Shown here piece after piece: positions 30,703 to 38,548 of a stretch of 38,548 nt of DNA; positions within the stretch are counted from its first letter, which is position 1; each line of letters opens with the position of its first letter. A program made the translations under genes and the position numbers. This stretch comes from Synergistaceae bacterium (GTDB lineage: Bacteria; Synergistota; Synergistia; Synergistales; Aminobacteriaceae), in contig JAISLU010000045.1 of the NCBI GenBank assembly GCA_031277095.1, positions 1 to 38,548 on the forward strand, given 5' to 3'. Under the pieces are notes generated by a model that had not been told where the DNA came from, made no database searches, and saw nothing but the letters and a program-made list of their open reading frames with translations.

Positions 30703-31938
30703 ATGAATTTCAGATATAAGGCTCGCGCCGCGGACGGGAAAATCGTAGAAGGTCTTTTGGAGGCCGACAATCAGGGAATAGCGCTGGATTCCCTGAGACA
30801 GAAGGGTATGCTGCCCCTGTCCGTCAACCAAGCGGGGCGCGGCGGAGCGGCCATGATCGCCAACAAGCGCACCATGACCATTTTCGACAAATTGCAGCGC
30901 ATCGGCACGGTCCCCCCCAAGACAAAGATGGTGTTCTTCCGGCAGTTGGCGACCATGGTGCAAGCGGGGCTCAGTTTGACCATGGCGCTGGACATCGTGG
31001 TGGAGCAGGAAAAGAACCTGATCTTCCGAGACTCCGTCAACGCCGTCAAGAACGGCATCGATCAGGGCCTGCCCATGAGTCAGGTGATGAAGCAGCAGCC
31101 GGTTTTCAACACCATGATGACCTCCCTGGTTCAGGCTGGCGAGGAGGGGGGTATTTTGGACAGCGCTTTGGACCGGGTGGCGGGACTCCTGGAAAAACAG
31201 GCGGCGTTGAAAAGCAAAATCAAGTCGGCGATGTTCTATCCCTCCTTCGTCATCTTTTTCGCAATCAGCGTCGTTGCCGTGTTCATCGCGTTTATTCTGC
31301 CCAAGTTCAAACAGGTCTTCAGTGGAATGGGGATCGAACTGCCCGCCCTGACCCAGGCCATGTTCGACTTCGGCGAGTTCTGCGAAAATCAATGGCCCAT
31401 GATCCTCGGTGTTTCGGTGGCGGGCGTGAGTTCTTTCATATGGCTGTGTTCCAGCAAGACCACCAAACCCATGATGGACGCCTTCAAGCTCAAGGCGCCG
31501 GTCATCAAGGGGTTGGTGTTCAAGTCCGTCATGGCCCGCTGCACCCAAACCCTGGCCTCCCTGGTCTCGGCTGGCGTTCCCATCCTTCGCGGACTGGAAA
31601 TGGCCAGAGAGGTGGCGGGCAACGCCTTGATCGCAAAGGGTTTCGAGGACCTGCTGGAGGCCGCGAAGCGCGGAAGCAACCTGGGCGACGCGGCGCGAGC
31701 GGCCAAAATATTCCCCATTTTGGTCTGCCAGATGATCCGCATCGGAGAGGAGACGGGGCACCTGGACGACATGCTGGAAAAAGTGGCAACCTGGTACGAC
31801 CAGGAATTGGACGAGCAGATCAAAGCCATGACGTCCTTGATGGAGCCCATCATGATCATCTTCGTGGGCGGCATCGTGGCGTTGATTGCCATGGCCATTT
31901 TCGGACCCATGACCTCGGCCATGCAGCAAATGGGTTAA
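30703..31938 (+). CDS. pilC: type IV pilus inner-membrane platform protein PilC
   Basis: Polytopic platform protein that couples the PilB/PilT motors to pilin. It has 411 residues with the two T2SF domains in tandem. The first starts near residue 75 (FFRQLATMVQAGLSLTMALD), the second near 275 (CTQTLASLVSAGVPILRGLEMA). Three membrane helices lie at about 178-205, 230-248 and 383-407. ATG 30703 is preceded by TAGGAGA. The 115-nt gap from pilT holds no clear terminator. Confidence 0.93.
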   Translation: MNFRYKARAADGKIVEGLLEADNQGIALDSLRQKGMLPLSVNQAGRGGAAMIANKRTMTIFDKLQRIGTVPPKTKMVFFRQLATMVQAGLSLTMALDIVVEQEKNLIFRDSVNAVKNGIDQGLPMSQVMKQQPVFNTMMTSLVQAGEEGGILDSALDRVAGLLEKQAALKSKIKSAMFYPSFVIFFAISVVAVFIAFILPKFKQVFSGMGIELPALTQAMFDFGEFCENQWPMILGVSVAGVSSFIWLCSSKTTKPMMDAFKLKAPVIKGLVFKSVMARCTQTLASLVSAGVPILRGLEMAREVAGNALIAKGFEDLLEAAKRGSNLGDAARAAKIFPILVCQMIRIGEETGHLDDMLEKVATWYDQELDEQIKAMTSLMEPIMIIFVGGIVALIAMAIFGPMTSAMQQMG

Positions 31939-31960
31939 TCACGTCAGGCCTTAAGGCTCA

Positions 31961-31990
31961 TTGTAGAGAGGTCTATAATCCCTTTATACT
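31961..31990 (+). promoter_or_regulatory. candidate promoter of first pilin gene
   Basis: TTGTAG (31961-31966), 18-nt spacer, TATACT (31985-31990), followed by TTCA. The -10 and its flank (TTATACTTTCA) are shared exactly with the element before the second pilin. An overlapping alternative is TTAAGG-N17-TATAAT (31951-31979). Confidence 0.45.
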
Positions 31991-32043
31991 TTCATGGTGG
32001 CCTCATTGCAGTATGGGCCAAAATTTTGACTGAGAAGGTGATT

Positions 32044-32556
32044 ATGGTGAAAATGCGTAAAGGTTTCACGTTGGTGGAGTTGCTGATCGTTATTGTGATT
32101 ATTGGTATTCTGGCGTCGTCGATGATGCTCTCCAGCGGTTCCGCGACGGCTGCGGCGGAGGCTTCCAATGTGGTTACCGAACTTCGCAACCTGAAGGCGG
32201 CCACGTTGATGCTCTTCATAGACAGCATGGATGAAGCCAGAGGAAGTGGCTTTGCGACCTCAATCAACAATGGCGAGGCAAAGGATTTTTTGGCTAAGTA
32301 CATGGATAACCCGGAAAAATTGAACGAGAACTTTTTGTTTAAAGTGGAGGATAACTATGCCGCTACCGGGGGTACAAAATGGTTCGTGGGTTATAACCTG
32401 ACCGGCGCCAAGGTTACGAACGAAGTTAAACAGAAGCTGGCGGGAAGGGCCCAAACTACCGGACTCCTGGGATCGACGAGCACCACTACAGTTCCAAGTA
32501 ACTTGACGACTTATTTTGAAGATACTCATAATTCTATCTGGATGGTCGCTCGGTAA
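32044..32556 (+). CDS. pilA: type IV pilin, first of two tandem copies
   Basis: Pilus subunit, 170 residues. ATG 32044 was chosen because AAGGTGA lies just upstream and because it aligns with the second pilin's start. The short leader MVKMRKG ends in Gly7, the prepilin peptidase site before Phe8 (KG/FTLVELLIVIVIIGILA). Glu12 is mature residue 5, needed for assembly. The hydrophobic N-terminal helix is followed by a helix EASNVVTELRNLKAATLMLF and a globular region with KYMDNPEKL and KWFVGYNLTGAKVT. No cysteines, so no disulfide-bonded D-region. The final segment differs most from its paralogue. Confidence 0.92.
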   Translation: MVKMRKGFTLVELLIVIVIIGILASSMMLSSGSATAAAEASNVVTELRNLKAATLMLFIDSMDEARGSGFATSINNGEAKDFLAKYMDNPEKLNENFLFKVEDNYAATGGTKWFVGYNLTGAKVTNEVKQKLAGRAQTTGLLGSTSTTTVPSNLTTYFEDTHNSIWMVAR

Positions 32557-32630
32557 AGTGAAGATATTGGATGAATTCATAGAAAGTATAAAAGGTACAG
32601 AATAAAACAATCATTGATTCTTAAGACCTA

Positions 32631-32658
32631 TTGATTGAGGGCAAATAAGCCTTATACT
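32631..32658 (+). promoter_or_regulatory. candidate promoter of second pilin gene
   Basis: TTGATT (32631-32636), 16-nt spacer, TATACT (32653-32658), followed by TTCA. It would give a leader of about 40 nt before the ATG at 32708. Confidence 0.55.
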
Positions 32659-32707
32659 TTCAGACATAAGCTCCATAGAGGGGCAAACATTACGAGGAGG
32701 AATTATT

Positions 32708-33217
32708 ATGGTTAAAGTGCGGAAAGGTTTTACGTTGGTTGAGTTGTTGATCGTTATCGTTATTATCGGAATTTTGGCGGCGGCTATGCTGCTTTCCAGC
32801 GGCTCTGCTACGGCTTCGGCGGAGGCCTCCAATGTGGTTACGGAGCTTCGCAACCTGAAGGCGGCTTCTATGATGTTATTCGCGGACAGTATGGATGATA
32901 CCAGAGCAAGTGGCTTTGCAACTCTGATCAACGGTAATGCTTCTGCTGCAAAGGTTTACTTGGGTAAGTATATGGATAACCCCGAAAAATTGACTACTAA
33001 CTTTCTGTTGAAAATTTCGACGGTCGGCGGTGGCCCAAAATGGTTTGTGGGTTATAATCTGACTGGTGCCAAGGTTACGGACGAAGTGAAAGATAAGCTG
33101 GCAGGTAGGGCTAAATCGACAGGGCTTCTGGCGGGAGCTGCCTCTGACGCCGCTCCAACGACCTTGTCGACTTATTTTGAGAAATCGGATTCGTCCGTGT
33201 GGTTGGTTGCCCGCTAA
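32708..33217 (+). CDS. pilA: type IV pilin, second of two tandem copies
   Basis: Second pilus subunit, 169 residues, ATG 32708 with GAGGAGGA upstream (a stronger ribosome site than the first copy). The leader MVKVRKG is followed by FTLVELLIVIVIIGILAAAM, with Glu at mature position 5. Most of the sequence matches the first pilin (ATASAEASNVVTELRNLKAAS, KYMDNPEKL, KWFVGYNLTGAKVT, EVKDKLAGRA). Differences cluster in the loop after SGFAT, the middle of the globular domain and the C-terminal 30 residues, as expected of surface-exposed parts. A strong terminator follows. Confidence 0.92.
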   Translation: MVKVRKGFTLVELLIVIVIIGILAAAMLLSSGSATASAEASNVVTELRNLKAASMMLFADSMDDTRASGFATLINGNASAAKVYLGKYMDNPEKLTTNFLLKISTVGGGPKWFVGYNLTGAKVTDEVKDKLAGRAKSTGLLAGAASDAAPTTLSTYFEKSDSSVWLVAR

Positions 33218-33246
33218 TTGACGGTAATAAATATTATCAATACCAT

Positions 33247-33273
33247 AAAAAAGGCCCGTGTAGGGCCTTTTTT
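33247..33273 (+). terminator. strong Rho-independent terminator after pilin genes
   Basis: A perfect 11-bp stem: six A plus GGCCC (33247-33257) with GGGCC plus six T (33263-33273), loop GTGTA. The symmetrical A/T tracts make it able to work in both directions. Confidence 0.95.
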
Positions 33274-33331
33274 ATTTTGAAAAGCCTGAACGGCAGTTTT
33301 GGCCAATGGTTATGAAAAGGATGTGTCTTCA

Positions 33332-35044
33332 ATGTCCGATGCCCAGCATTCACAGGAAACGAAAGTAAGTGGAAGAGGTTTTTATTGTAAATGTCTCTCG
33401 TTTTCTTTTTTCTTCCCCGCGATTTTTCTAGTCTGTAACTTTGTCGCTTTTCCGCGAGTCCCAGACCTTTTTCTGGAGTGGGATCTCTTTCAGGATTTTC
33501 TGGTGGGCGGACTCATCAACACATTGTTTTTGTTGCCCGGAATGATTCTCCCTATTTTGATTCTGCCCTGTATGCTCGTTCTTTACGGCGGCGTCATCGT
33601 CCCCACTGTGGTTTACAGTGGATATCTGGTGACGTTCAAAGATTTTTTCGACTACGATGTATCCCATTTTGTTTGGAACACCAACTGGAACCAGGCCTGG
33701 GAATTCTTGGCGTCTCGCCTCACTTTACCGGCGTGGGTTGCGCTCGCCTTCGTCCTGCTCTTTCCTTTCGTTCTGATGTACATGACGCTTCGTTCTCCCA
33801 AACCCGCCAACAGCCTCAAACGCGCGCTGTGTTTGGTTCCCTTGTTGGCGTTCGGTGTTTTTTACGAAGGTTATCTCATGCGTCTCCATCCCCAGATTCA
33901 AATACGTTCCTGGGTGGACGACAACATCCGGGTCTATTTTTTCCGGTATTACGCGCGAGAATTTTATAAATATAAGAATATGGACGCGGCGGAAAGAGCC
34001 ATGTTGTGGACGATGGCGCAACAACCCAAAGAACACTTTCCTCTGAAGGAACTGAAGCGCGTTTACGACGGCGAGGTCAACGGCCTTGTACTGGTGGGAG
34101 AGTCGGCCTCCAGACTGCATCAAGGAATTTACGGTTATTTCCGCGACACCACACCCCGGCTTTCCGCCATGAGCGAAGATCTCGTGATTTTTGACGAGGT
34201 CGAGGTCGTCACGTCCGCCTCGACGCGTTCTTTACTCGGGGCGTTCAGCTTTGTGGACCGACAGCACGGCATTGCGGACTACACCTGCTCGATTTTCGAT
34301 ATTTTGAACGAAGCGGGGTTCGAGACGATTTGGCTGACAAACTCCGTCATAGAGAGTATCGTCGCTTTCGGGGGAGGCGACGCCTTTGTTCGCATGATTA
34401 ACGCCAACGTGCAGCGATACGAGGACGTCAACATCGCCGACGAAAACGGGAAACACTTGGATGAGGCAACGGTGCCCCTTTTGAAGGATATTTTAACGTC
34501 CTCGCGATCCAGCAAAGGAATATTTGTGCGTTTCAACGGCAGCCATATGCATTACGTCAATCGTTACCCTCTGGAATTCGCTCGTTTCAAAAATTATCCC
34601 GACGATCCCAAGCGTCCCTGGCTGACCCCCGAGAAGAAAAACATCATCGATCAATATGACAATACCATACTCTACACGGATCACGTCGTCGCTGAGTTCG
34701 TCGAGGCGATGAAACAGCAGGGCGGCGCTTCCTTCGTTCTGTATTTTTCCGATCACGGCGAGGAAGTGTTCAACACCAGGGATTTTTTCGGGCGCGTGGA
34801 CAAAAAAGTGGAAGAAACCCCACCCATAATGAAAATTCCCCTTCTTCTCTGGTTTTCCGACGAGTATAAACGCCGCTTCCCGGAGGTTGTCGAGGCAGCG
34901 CGGGCAAACCGGCACAAGAATTTCGTGTTGGACGACCTGCTCTGGACCATGACGGACCTTTACGGGTTGACTTTCGAGGGTTTTCGCCCCGACAAAAGTT
35001 TGGTGAACCGTAATTATGTTCCTGTAAGTTTGAATTTACACTGA
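33332..35044 (+). CDS. phosphoethanolamine transferase-like sulfatase-fold membrane protein, copy 1
   Basis: Member of the EptA/OpgE/CptA group that adds phosphoethanolamine to lipid A or glycans on the periplasmic side. It has 570 residues from ATG 33332 (AAAAGGA upstream; a TTG at 33299 has no ribosome site). About five N-terminal membrane helices lie within residues 20-185, then a periplasmic sulfatase-fold domain with LVLVGESASRLHQGIYGYFRDTTP (metal ligand Glu, about 257), SASTRSLLGAFSF, GSHMHYVNRYP, and the metal motif YFSDHGEEV (about 473). Aligned by eye to MCR-1, the nucleophile Thr285 is replaced by Ser297, and the neighbouring disulfide cysteine is Gly. Donor and acceptor are not determined. 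Five nt later a paralogue follows. Confidence 0.82.
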   Translation: MSDAQHSQETKVSGRGFYCKCLSFSFFFPAIFLVCNFVAFPRVPDLFLEWDLFQDFLVGGLINTLFLLPGMILPILILPCMLVLYGGVIVPTVVYSGYLVTFKDFFDYDVSHFVWNTNWNQAWEFLASRLTLPAWVALAFVLLFPFVLMYMTLRSPKPANSLKRALCLVPLLAFGVFYEGYLMRLHPQIQIRSWVDDNIRVYFFRYYAREFYKYKNMDAAERAMLWTMAQQPKEHFPLKELKRVYDGEVNGLVLVGESASRLHQGIYGYFRDTTPRLSAMSEDLVIFDEVEVVTSASTRSLLGAFSFVDRQHGIADYTCSIFDILNEAGFETIWLTNSVIESIVAFGGGDAFVRMINANVQRYEDVNIADENGKHLDEATVPLLKDILTSSRSSKGIFVRFNGSHMHYVNRYPLEFARFKNYPDDPKRPWLTPEKKNIIDQYDNTILYTDHVVAEFVEAMKQQGGASFVLYFSDHGEEVFNTRDFFGRVDKKVEETPPIMKIPLLLWFSDEYKRRFPEVVEAARANRHKNFVLDDLLWTMTDLYGLTFEGFRPDKSLVNRNYVPVSLNLH

Positions 35045-35076
35045 ATTTTATGCAAATTAAGTGGAGAAGATTGTCT

Positions 35077-36867
35077 ATGTCGCGGTCATTAAAAATTTAT
35101 TCTCGAACTGGAATGTGGAGCGTTTGTTTTGCGTTGAGTTTTTTAGCTTTTTTTTATGGAGTCATGCTTTGGTCCGTCGAAGGCTACGTTTTCGGACCTG
35201 TTTATTTTGCGATAAATTTAATGTTTTTCACATTGCTGGCGTTGTCGGCAGCGTCGCTTCCTGGATTGTCTTCATTATGTGTACTCGTTTGTTACGTGGC
35301 GTTCTGGCTGCCTACTGTCGTCGTCGTATCCTATATCTACATTTACAAAAGCCTTTTCAATTTCAACGTTTTTTATTTCCTGTGGGGAACCAACACGGCG
35401 GAAACAATGGAATTTATGCAAGAATGCCTTAGACGCCAACCTACGCTTCCCCTATTGTTCGTGCTTTATACTGCCGCCCCTCTGTTTCCTACGTGGATGT
35501 TGATGAAAGAGTCACGTTATGGCAAAGAGCTTCCGTTGAAACGGCGATGGGGTGTGTTCATTATTTTTTTTGCGTTGACGGGGGCTTTTACGTTATATAC
35601 GGATGTACTCAAATTCAATTATGCCTCCGCTTTTTACATTTTTTACGTAAAGTATCACAATGAGAGGAACTTGGTAACCCATATCAGTGACGCCAACAAG
35701 ATACGAGTAATGGAAGAAGGTATCGAGGCATCGAGTTCGGCGGATATAAAAGAGACCTATGTCGTCGTTATTGGCGAGAGCGCCTCCCGGCACCATTGGG
35801 GACTTTACGGTTATCCGCGCCCCACGACGCCCTTTATGGCAAAACGCCTAGCGGAGGACGAACTGTTTTTCGCCAACAACGTGAACTCCACCGCTATAGC
35901 GACCTCGGAATCTTTGTTAGCCGCTTTAACGCTCATGGATCAATCCACAAGCTGGGAGGACGACAATTATTCGATTGTGGACTTATTCAATGGAGCGGGT
36001 TTCTCCACCTATTGGTTTTCTAACAACGCCGTGCTGGGCGCTTATGATACGATACTGCAGGTTTTATCGCGTAACGCCGATTATCGGAAATTTTCATCCC
36101 CTAAGGATGCAGACCTGAAGAGTATGCAGCGCGGTACCCTATTGGAAGATGCGGAGACCTTCAAATATCGCAACGACCTGCTCTACGACGAAATATTGTT
36201 GCCTTGGCTGAACGATGCGTTGAAAGACGGAGAAACCAAACAGGCAATCTTTTTGCATTTGAAAGGGAGCCATCTTACATACCAATATCGTTACCCCGTG
36301 TCTTTTGATCATTTTTCAACCTCTGCGGGAATGAGAACTCCCAACAGGGTATCTTTCCCAGGAAAAGTGGATATTATCAATTGTTACGATAATTCCATTC
36401 GGTACACGGACTTCATTATCGAAGAAATTATTGAAAAAGTGGAAGCGACTGGGGGACGCGCCTGGGTTTTGTATTTCAGCGATCACGGAGAGGATGTTGG
36501 CGACTATAATGACACTTACGGACGTGACTTGGAAAAAATCAACAAGTATATGGTGGATGTACCTTTTATCGTATGGTTTTCGGAAGAATACAAGAACGAG
36601 AGAAACATCGGCTTCTTTCAAAACTATCGAGACAGACCGTATCGATTGGACGACACCATACACGCCATTATTGACATTGCCGGCTTGAAGACTTGTTTTT
36701 TCGACTCCTCGCGAAGCATTTTTTCCGATTCCTACCGTATGAGGGCACGGGCTAGCGGAGGAAAATTGTACCTCGACATTCCTCCGCTCGATCTCGTCAA
36801 TCCCCAAACAGTAGATCAAGAAAGAAAATTGATGCGCCGATTTCTGCAAGGCAAGGAAGATTTGTGA
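35077..36867 (+). CDS. phosphoethanolamine transferase-like sulfatase-fold membrane protein, copy 2
   Basis: Paralogue of the preceding enzyme, 596 residues. ATG 35077 was chosen because GGAG at 35063-35066 precedes it. ATG 35050 lacks a ribosome site. Membrane helices fill about residues 10-190. The periplasmic domain has VVIGESASRHHWGLYGYPRPTTPF (about 232), the predicted nucleophile Thr276 in IATSESLLAALT, GSHLTYQYRYPVSF, and YFSDHGEDVGDYND (about 467). Unlike copy 1, it keeps Thr at the nucleophile position. Base composition at the 5' end is noticeably more AT-rich than the upstream gene clusters, which may indicate horizontal acquisition of this envelope locus. The stop overlaps a 14-codon ORF by GTGA. 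Confidence 0.83.
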   Translation: MSRSLKIYSRTGMWSVCFALSFLAFFYGVMLWSVEGYVFGPVYFAINLMFFTLLALSAASLPGLSSLCVLVCYVAFWLPTVVVVSYIYIYKSLFNFNVFYFLWGTNTAETMEFMQECLRRQPTLPLLFVLYTAAPLFPTWMLMKESRYGKELPLKRRWGVFIIFFALTGAFTLYTDVLKFNYASAFYIFYVKYHNERNLVTHISDANKIRVMEEGIEASSSADIKETYVVVIGESASRHHWGLYGYPRPTTPFMAKRLAEDELFFANNVNSTAIATSESLLAALTLMDQSTSWEDDNYSIVDLFNGAGFSTYWFSNNAVLGAYDTILQVLSRNADYRKFSSPKDADLKSMQRGTLLEDAETFKYRNDLLYDEILLPWLNDALKDGETKQAIFLHLKGSHLTYQYRYPVSFDHFSTSAGMRTPNRVSFPGKVDIINCYDNSIRYTDFIIEEIIEKVEATGGRAWVLYFSDHGEDVGDYNDTYGRDLEKINKYMVDVPFIVWFSEEYKNERNIGFFQNYRDRPYRLDDTIHAIIDIAGLKTCFFDSSRSIFSDSYRMRARASGGKLYLDIPPLDLVNPQTVDQERKLMRRFLQGKEDL

Positions 36868-36908
36868 ACGTGAGCGCAAACGACATAAACATGGAAAATA
36901 AATCGTGA
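36864..36908 (+). CDS. 14-codon coupling minigene
   Basis: GTG 36864 begins MNVSANDINMENKS and ends in TGA 36906-36908. The start overlaps the stop of the transferase (GTGA 36864-36867). The stop overlaps the start of the glycosyltransferase (GTGA 36905-36908). AAGGAAG at 36853-36859 is correctly spaced for this GTG, while the glycosyltransferase GTG has no ribosome site of its own. A role in re-initiation coupling is therefore plausible. A stable peptide product is not implied. Confidence 0.4.
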   Translation: MNVSANDINMENKS

Positions 36909-37885
36909 AGCTGATCATTCAAGTTCCTTGTTATAACGAAGAAAATACGCTTCCTGCCGCGATCGAGGCGCTCCCCGGGGAGATGTCAGGGGTGGACTTC
37001 ATAGAGTACCTGGTCATCGACGACGGCAGCCAGGACAAAACGGCGGAGGTGGCCCGGCGGTGCGGCGTCCACCACGTCGTCAACTTGTCCAAGAACCAGG
37101 GCTTGGCCGCGGGGTTTATGGCGGGGCTGGACGCCTGCCTGCAGCTGGGTGCCGACATCATCGTCAACACCGACGCGGACAACCAGTACTGCGGGGCGGA
37201 CGTGGAAAAGCTCGTCCGTCCCATACTGGAGGGCAGAGCGGATATCGTCGTCGGAGAACGCCCCATCGACGACATCGAACAATTTTCTTGGCTGAAAAAA
37301 AAGTTGCAGCGATTGGGGAGTTGGGTGGTCCGAGTGGCCTCCCACACAAATATCCCCGACGCGCCCAGCGGATTTCGCGCTTTTTCCCGGGAGGCGGCCA
37401 TGAAGTTGAACGTGGTCTCCGGCTACACCTACACGCTGGAGACCATAATCCAGGCGGGGAGAAAAAACATGGCGATCATCTCGGTTCCAGTTAGAACCAA
37501 TCCCGTTTCCAGGGAGTCCCGGCTTTTCCGGAGCATGGGGCAGTACATCAAGCAATCGATCTTCACCATCTTGCGTATCTTCGTCATGTACAACCCCCTT
37601 TCTTTTTTCTTGTTTCTGGGGCTTTGTTTTTTCGGTGCCGGCTTTCTGATCGGTCTGCGGTTTTTGGTACTGATGTTCGCCTATAACGATTCCACCGGAC
37701 ACGTACAGTCCCTCTTGCTCGCCGTCGCTTTGATTTTGATAGGAGTCCAGACGATGATACTGGGACTTCAGGCGGACTTGATCTCCGCCAATCGAAAGAT
37801 CATGGAAGACGTACAATATTGCGTGCGGCGGCTGTTTTACGATAAGAAAGATAGAAGTGCCTTGGAAAAAGATACTTTACAATGA
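36905..37885 (+). CDS. family 2 glycosyltransferase with C-terminal membrane helices
   Basis: Probably transfers a sugar from a nucleotide donor to polyprenyl phosphate (GtrB/DPM1-like), supplying envelope glycan or lipid A modification. 326 residues from GTG 36905. A GT-A domain (1-225) has VPCYNEENTLPAAIEAL, the Asp of VIDDGSQDKT, NTDADNQY as the DxD-type metal site, and DAPSGFRAFSREAAM. Two membrane helices follow (about 232-262 and 273-295). No ribosome site precedes the start, so translation probably relies on the minigene at 36864-36908. The stop overlaps the next gene's start by ATGA. Confidence 0.87.
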   Translation: MKLIIQVPCYNEENTLPAAIEALPGEMSGVDFIEYLVIDDGSQDKTAEVARRCGVHHVVNLSKNQGLAAGFMAGLDACLQLGADIIVNTDADNQYCGADVEKLVRPILEGRADIVVGERPIDDIEQFSWLKKKLQRLGSWVVRVASHTNIPDAPSGFRAFSREAAMKLNVVSGYTYTLETIIQAGRKNMAIISVPVRTNPVSRESRLFRSMGQYIKQSIFTILRIFVMYNPLSFFLFLGLCFFGAGFLIGLRFLVLMFAYNDSTGHVQSLLLAVALILIGVQTMILGLQADLISANRKIMEDVQYCVRRLFYDKKDRSALEKDTLQ

Positions 37886-38548
37886 AACGTCTTTTATGCC
37901 GACAATTGGGCTCCAAGTTTTTGTCGTGGGGAGGATATGCGTTTTCTTGGGGGTGTATTGTCTTTGTTTTTTTTAAACTATATGCTTTTGGGGATAAAAT
38001 AAGCCTAATTCAAATACAGCCTAAAGATTTTTTTTACTTTGGAGTTATTCTCGTGATTGAGAGCCTTGCTAATTACGGATATGGCTATATGTGGGGGAAT
38101 ATCGTCGAATGTCTGAGCGGAAAATCGTTTGATTTTATCGACCTCGCTTTTCTACATGCGAAATCCAATCTGGCAAAATACCTGCCCGGTAACGTGATGC
38201 ACTTTGTTTCTCGAGCTATTTTAGCAAAAAATTACGATATCTCGCTGCAAACGACGGCTTGGGGGTCGTTGCTGGATGTTCTCGTTTCTTCATCGGCCGC
38301 TTTTTTCTTTGTTGTCGTGGCGTTGCGGGGAGATATCTTCGGTTTCCTCGGTTTTGCGAAAAAATGGATCGCTTTTGCCGCGTTAGTCTTTTTTGCGGCT
38401 TTGCTGGTGGGGTTATGTGCTTTGAAAAAAATGAATTTATGTTGCATGTCGCCTACTTCAACGACCCAAAGGCGTTTCAGGATAAATTTTTTTAAAATTA
38501 TACTTGAAAATGTCGTTCTTTATCTCCTTTATTACCTGCTCATGTCTT
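37882..38548 (+). CDS. flippase-like / LPG synthase transmembrane-domain protein (partial, runs off the window)
   Basis: ATG 37882 overlaps the glycosyltransferase stop (ATGA 37882-37885), and the frame stays open for 222 codons to the window end. The protein is strongly hydrophobic, with at least five membrane segments, and includes SNLAKYLPGNVMHFVSRAIL. The KYLPGNV-x-H pattern is the hallmark of the lysylphosphatidylglycerol synthase transmembrane family (UPF0104). Members next to family 2 glycosyltransferases are thought to move or handle lipid-linked sugars. The 3' end is missing, so a fused catalytic domain cannot be excluded. The coding strand is AT-rich, like the second transferase gene. 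Confidence 0.72.
   Translation, partial: MKRLLCRQLGSKFLSWGGYAFSWGCIVFVFFKLYAFGDKISLIQIQPKDFFYFGVILVIESLANYGYGYMWGNIVECLSGKSFDFIDLAFLHAKSNLAKYLPGNVMHFVSRAILAKNYDISLQTTAWGSLLDVLVSSSAAFFFVVVALRGDIFGFLGFAKKWIAFAALVFFAALLVGLCALKKMNLCCMSPTSTTQRRFRINFFKIILENVVLYLLYYLLMS

Noticed and set aside
1-38548. CRISPR arrays, tRNA or rRNA genes, prophage genes
   Set aside because: None seen. The tandem repeats present are short, few-copy and lack spacer structure, and no cas or phage genes occur.

Overview
The window reads as a chromosomal piece of a Gram-negative (two-membrane), probably anaerobic, amino-acid or organic-acid using bacterium with fairly high G+C. TolC, MacAB, phosphoethanolamine-transferase-like enzymes and type IV pili indicate an outer membrane. 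Two TRAP transporters, a branched-chain amino-acid type binding protein, an AcoABC-type 2-oxoacid/acetoin dehydrogenase and strong AGGAGG ribosome sites would suit Synergistota. That placement is an inference from gene content; no rRNA or other marker is present. Nearly all genes lie on the + strand; the one exception is a metallophosphoesterase.

Layout. 1-320: possible end of a transposase, then a good sigma70 promoter, a short leader with a terminator-like hairpin, and speD (S-adenosylmethionine decarboxylase, 321-746). 1029-2174: a lone periplasmic substrate-binding protein with its own terminator. 2405-10120: a tightly packed operon for TolC, MacA, MacB ATPase, MacB permease, a sensor kinase, an OmpR-type regulator and a Fic protein, many joined by ATGA-type overlaps. 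10032-11225 (minus): a membrane-anchored metallophosphoesterase whose 3' end overlaps fic. 11451-16887: a FadR-type GntR regulator preceded by an 18-bp perfect palindrome, then acoA, acoB, acoC and lpdA. 16979-23808: two complete TRAP transporters (dctPQM) flanking a short-chain dehydrogenase, closed by a terminator. 23910-33217: a type IV pilus cluster with two tandem PilB ATPases separated by a 607-bp non-coding, repeat-rich region, then PilT, PilC and two tandem pilins, each with its own promoter-like element, closed by a strong terminator. 33332-38548: envelope modification, with two paralogous phosphoethanolamine-transferase-like enzymes, a family 2 glycosyltransferase and the start of a flippase-like (LPG synthase transmembrane) protein that runs off the window.

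How it fits together. The GntR-aco-lpd-TRAP-SDR block looks like one catabolic unit: import of small carboxylates or hydroxy-compounds, oxidation by the SDR, and CoA-dependent cleavage or decarboxylation by Aco/Lpd. The efflux operon carries its own two-component system and, unusually, a Fic-domain enzyme. The pilus cluster has an assembly motor in duplicate, each copy with two MshEN-like modules of the type that can bind cyclic di-GMP.

Most striking points: the dual PilB with its long structured spacer, the Fic gene translationally coupled to the efflux regulator, a 14-codon minigene that exactly bridges two envelope genes, the GntR palindrome matching the FadR-family GTATAC core, and a recurrent pattern of short perfect tandem duplications (12-22 nt) in leaders, ribosome sites and protein linkers.
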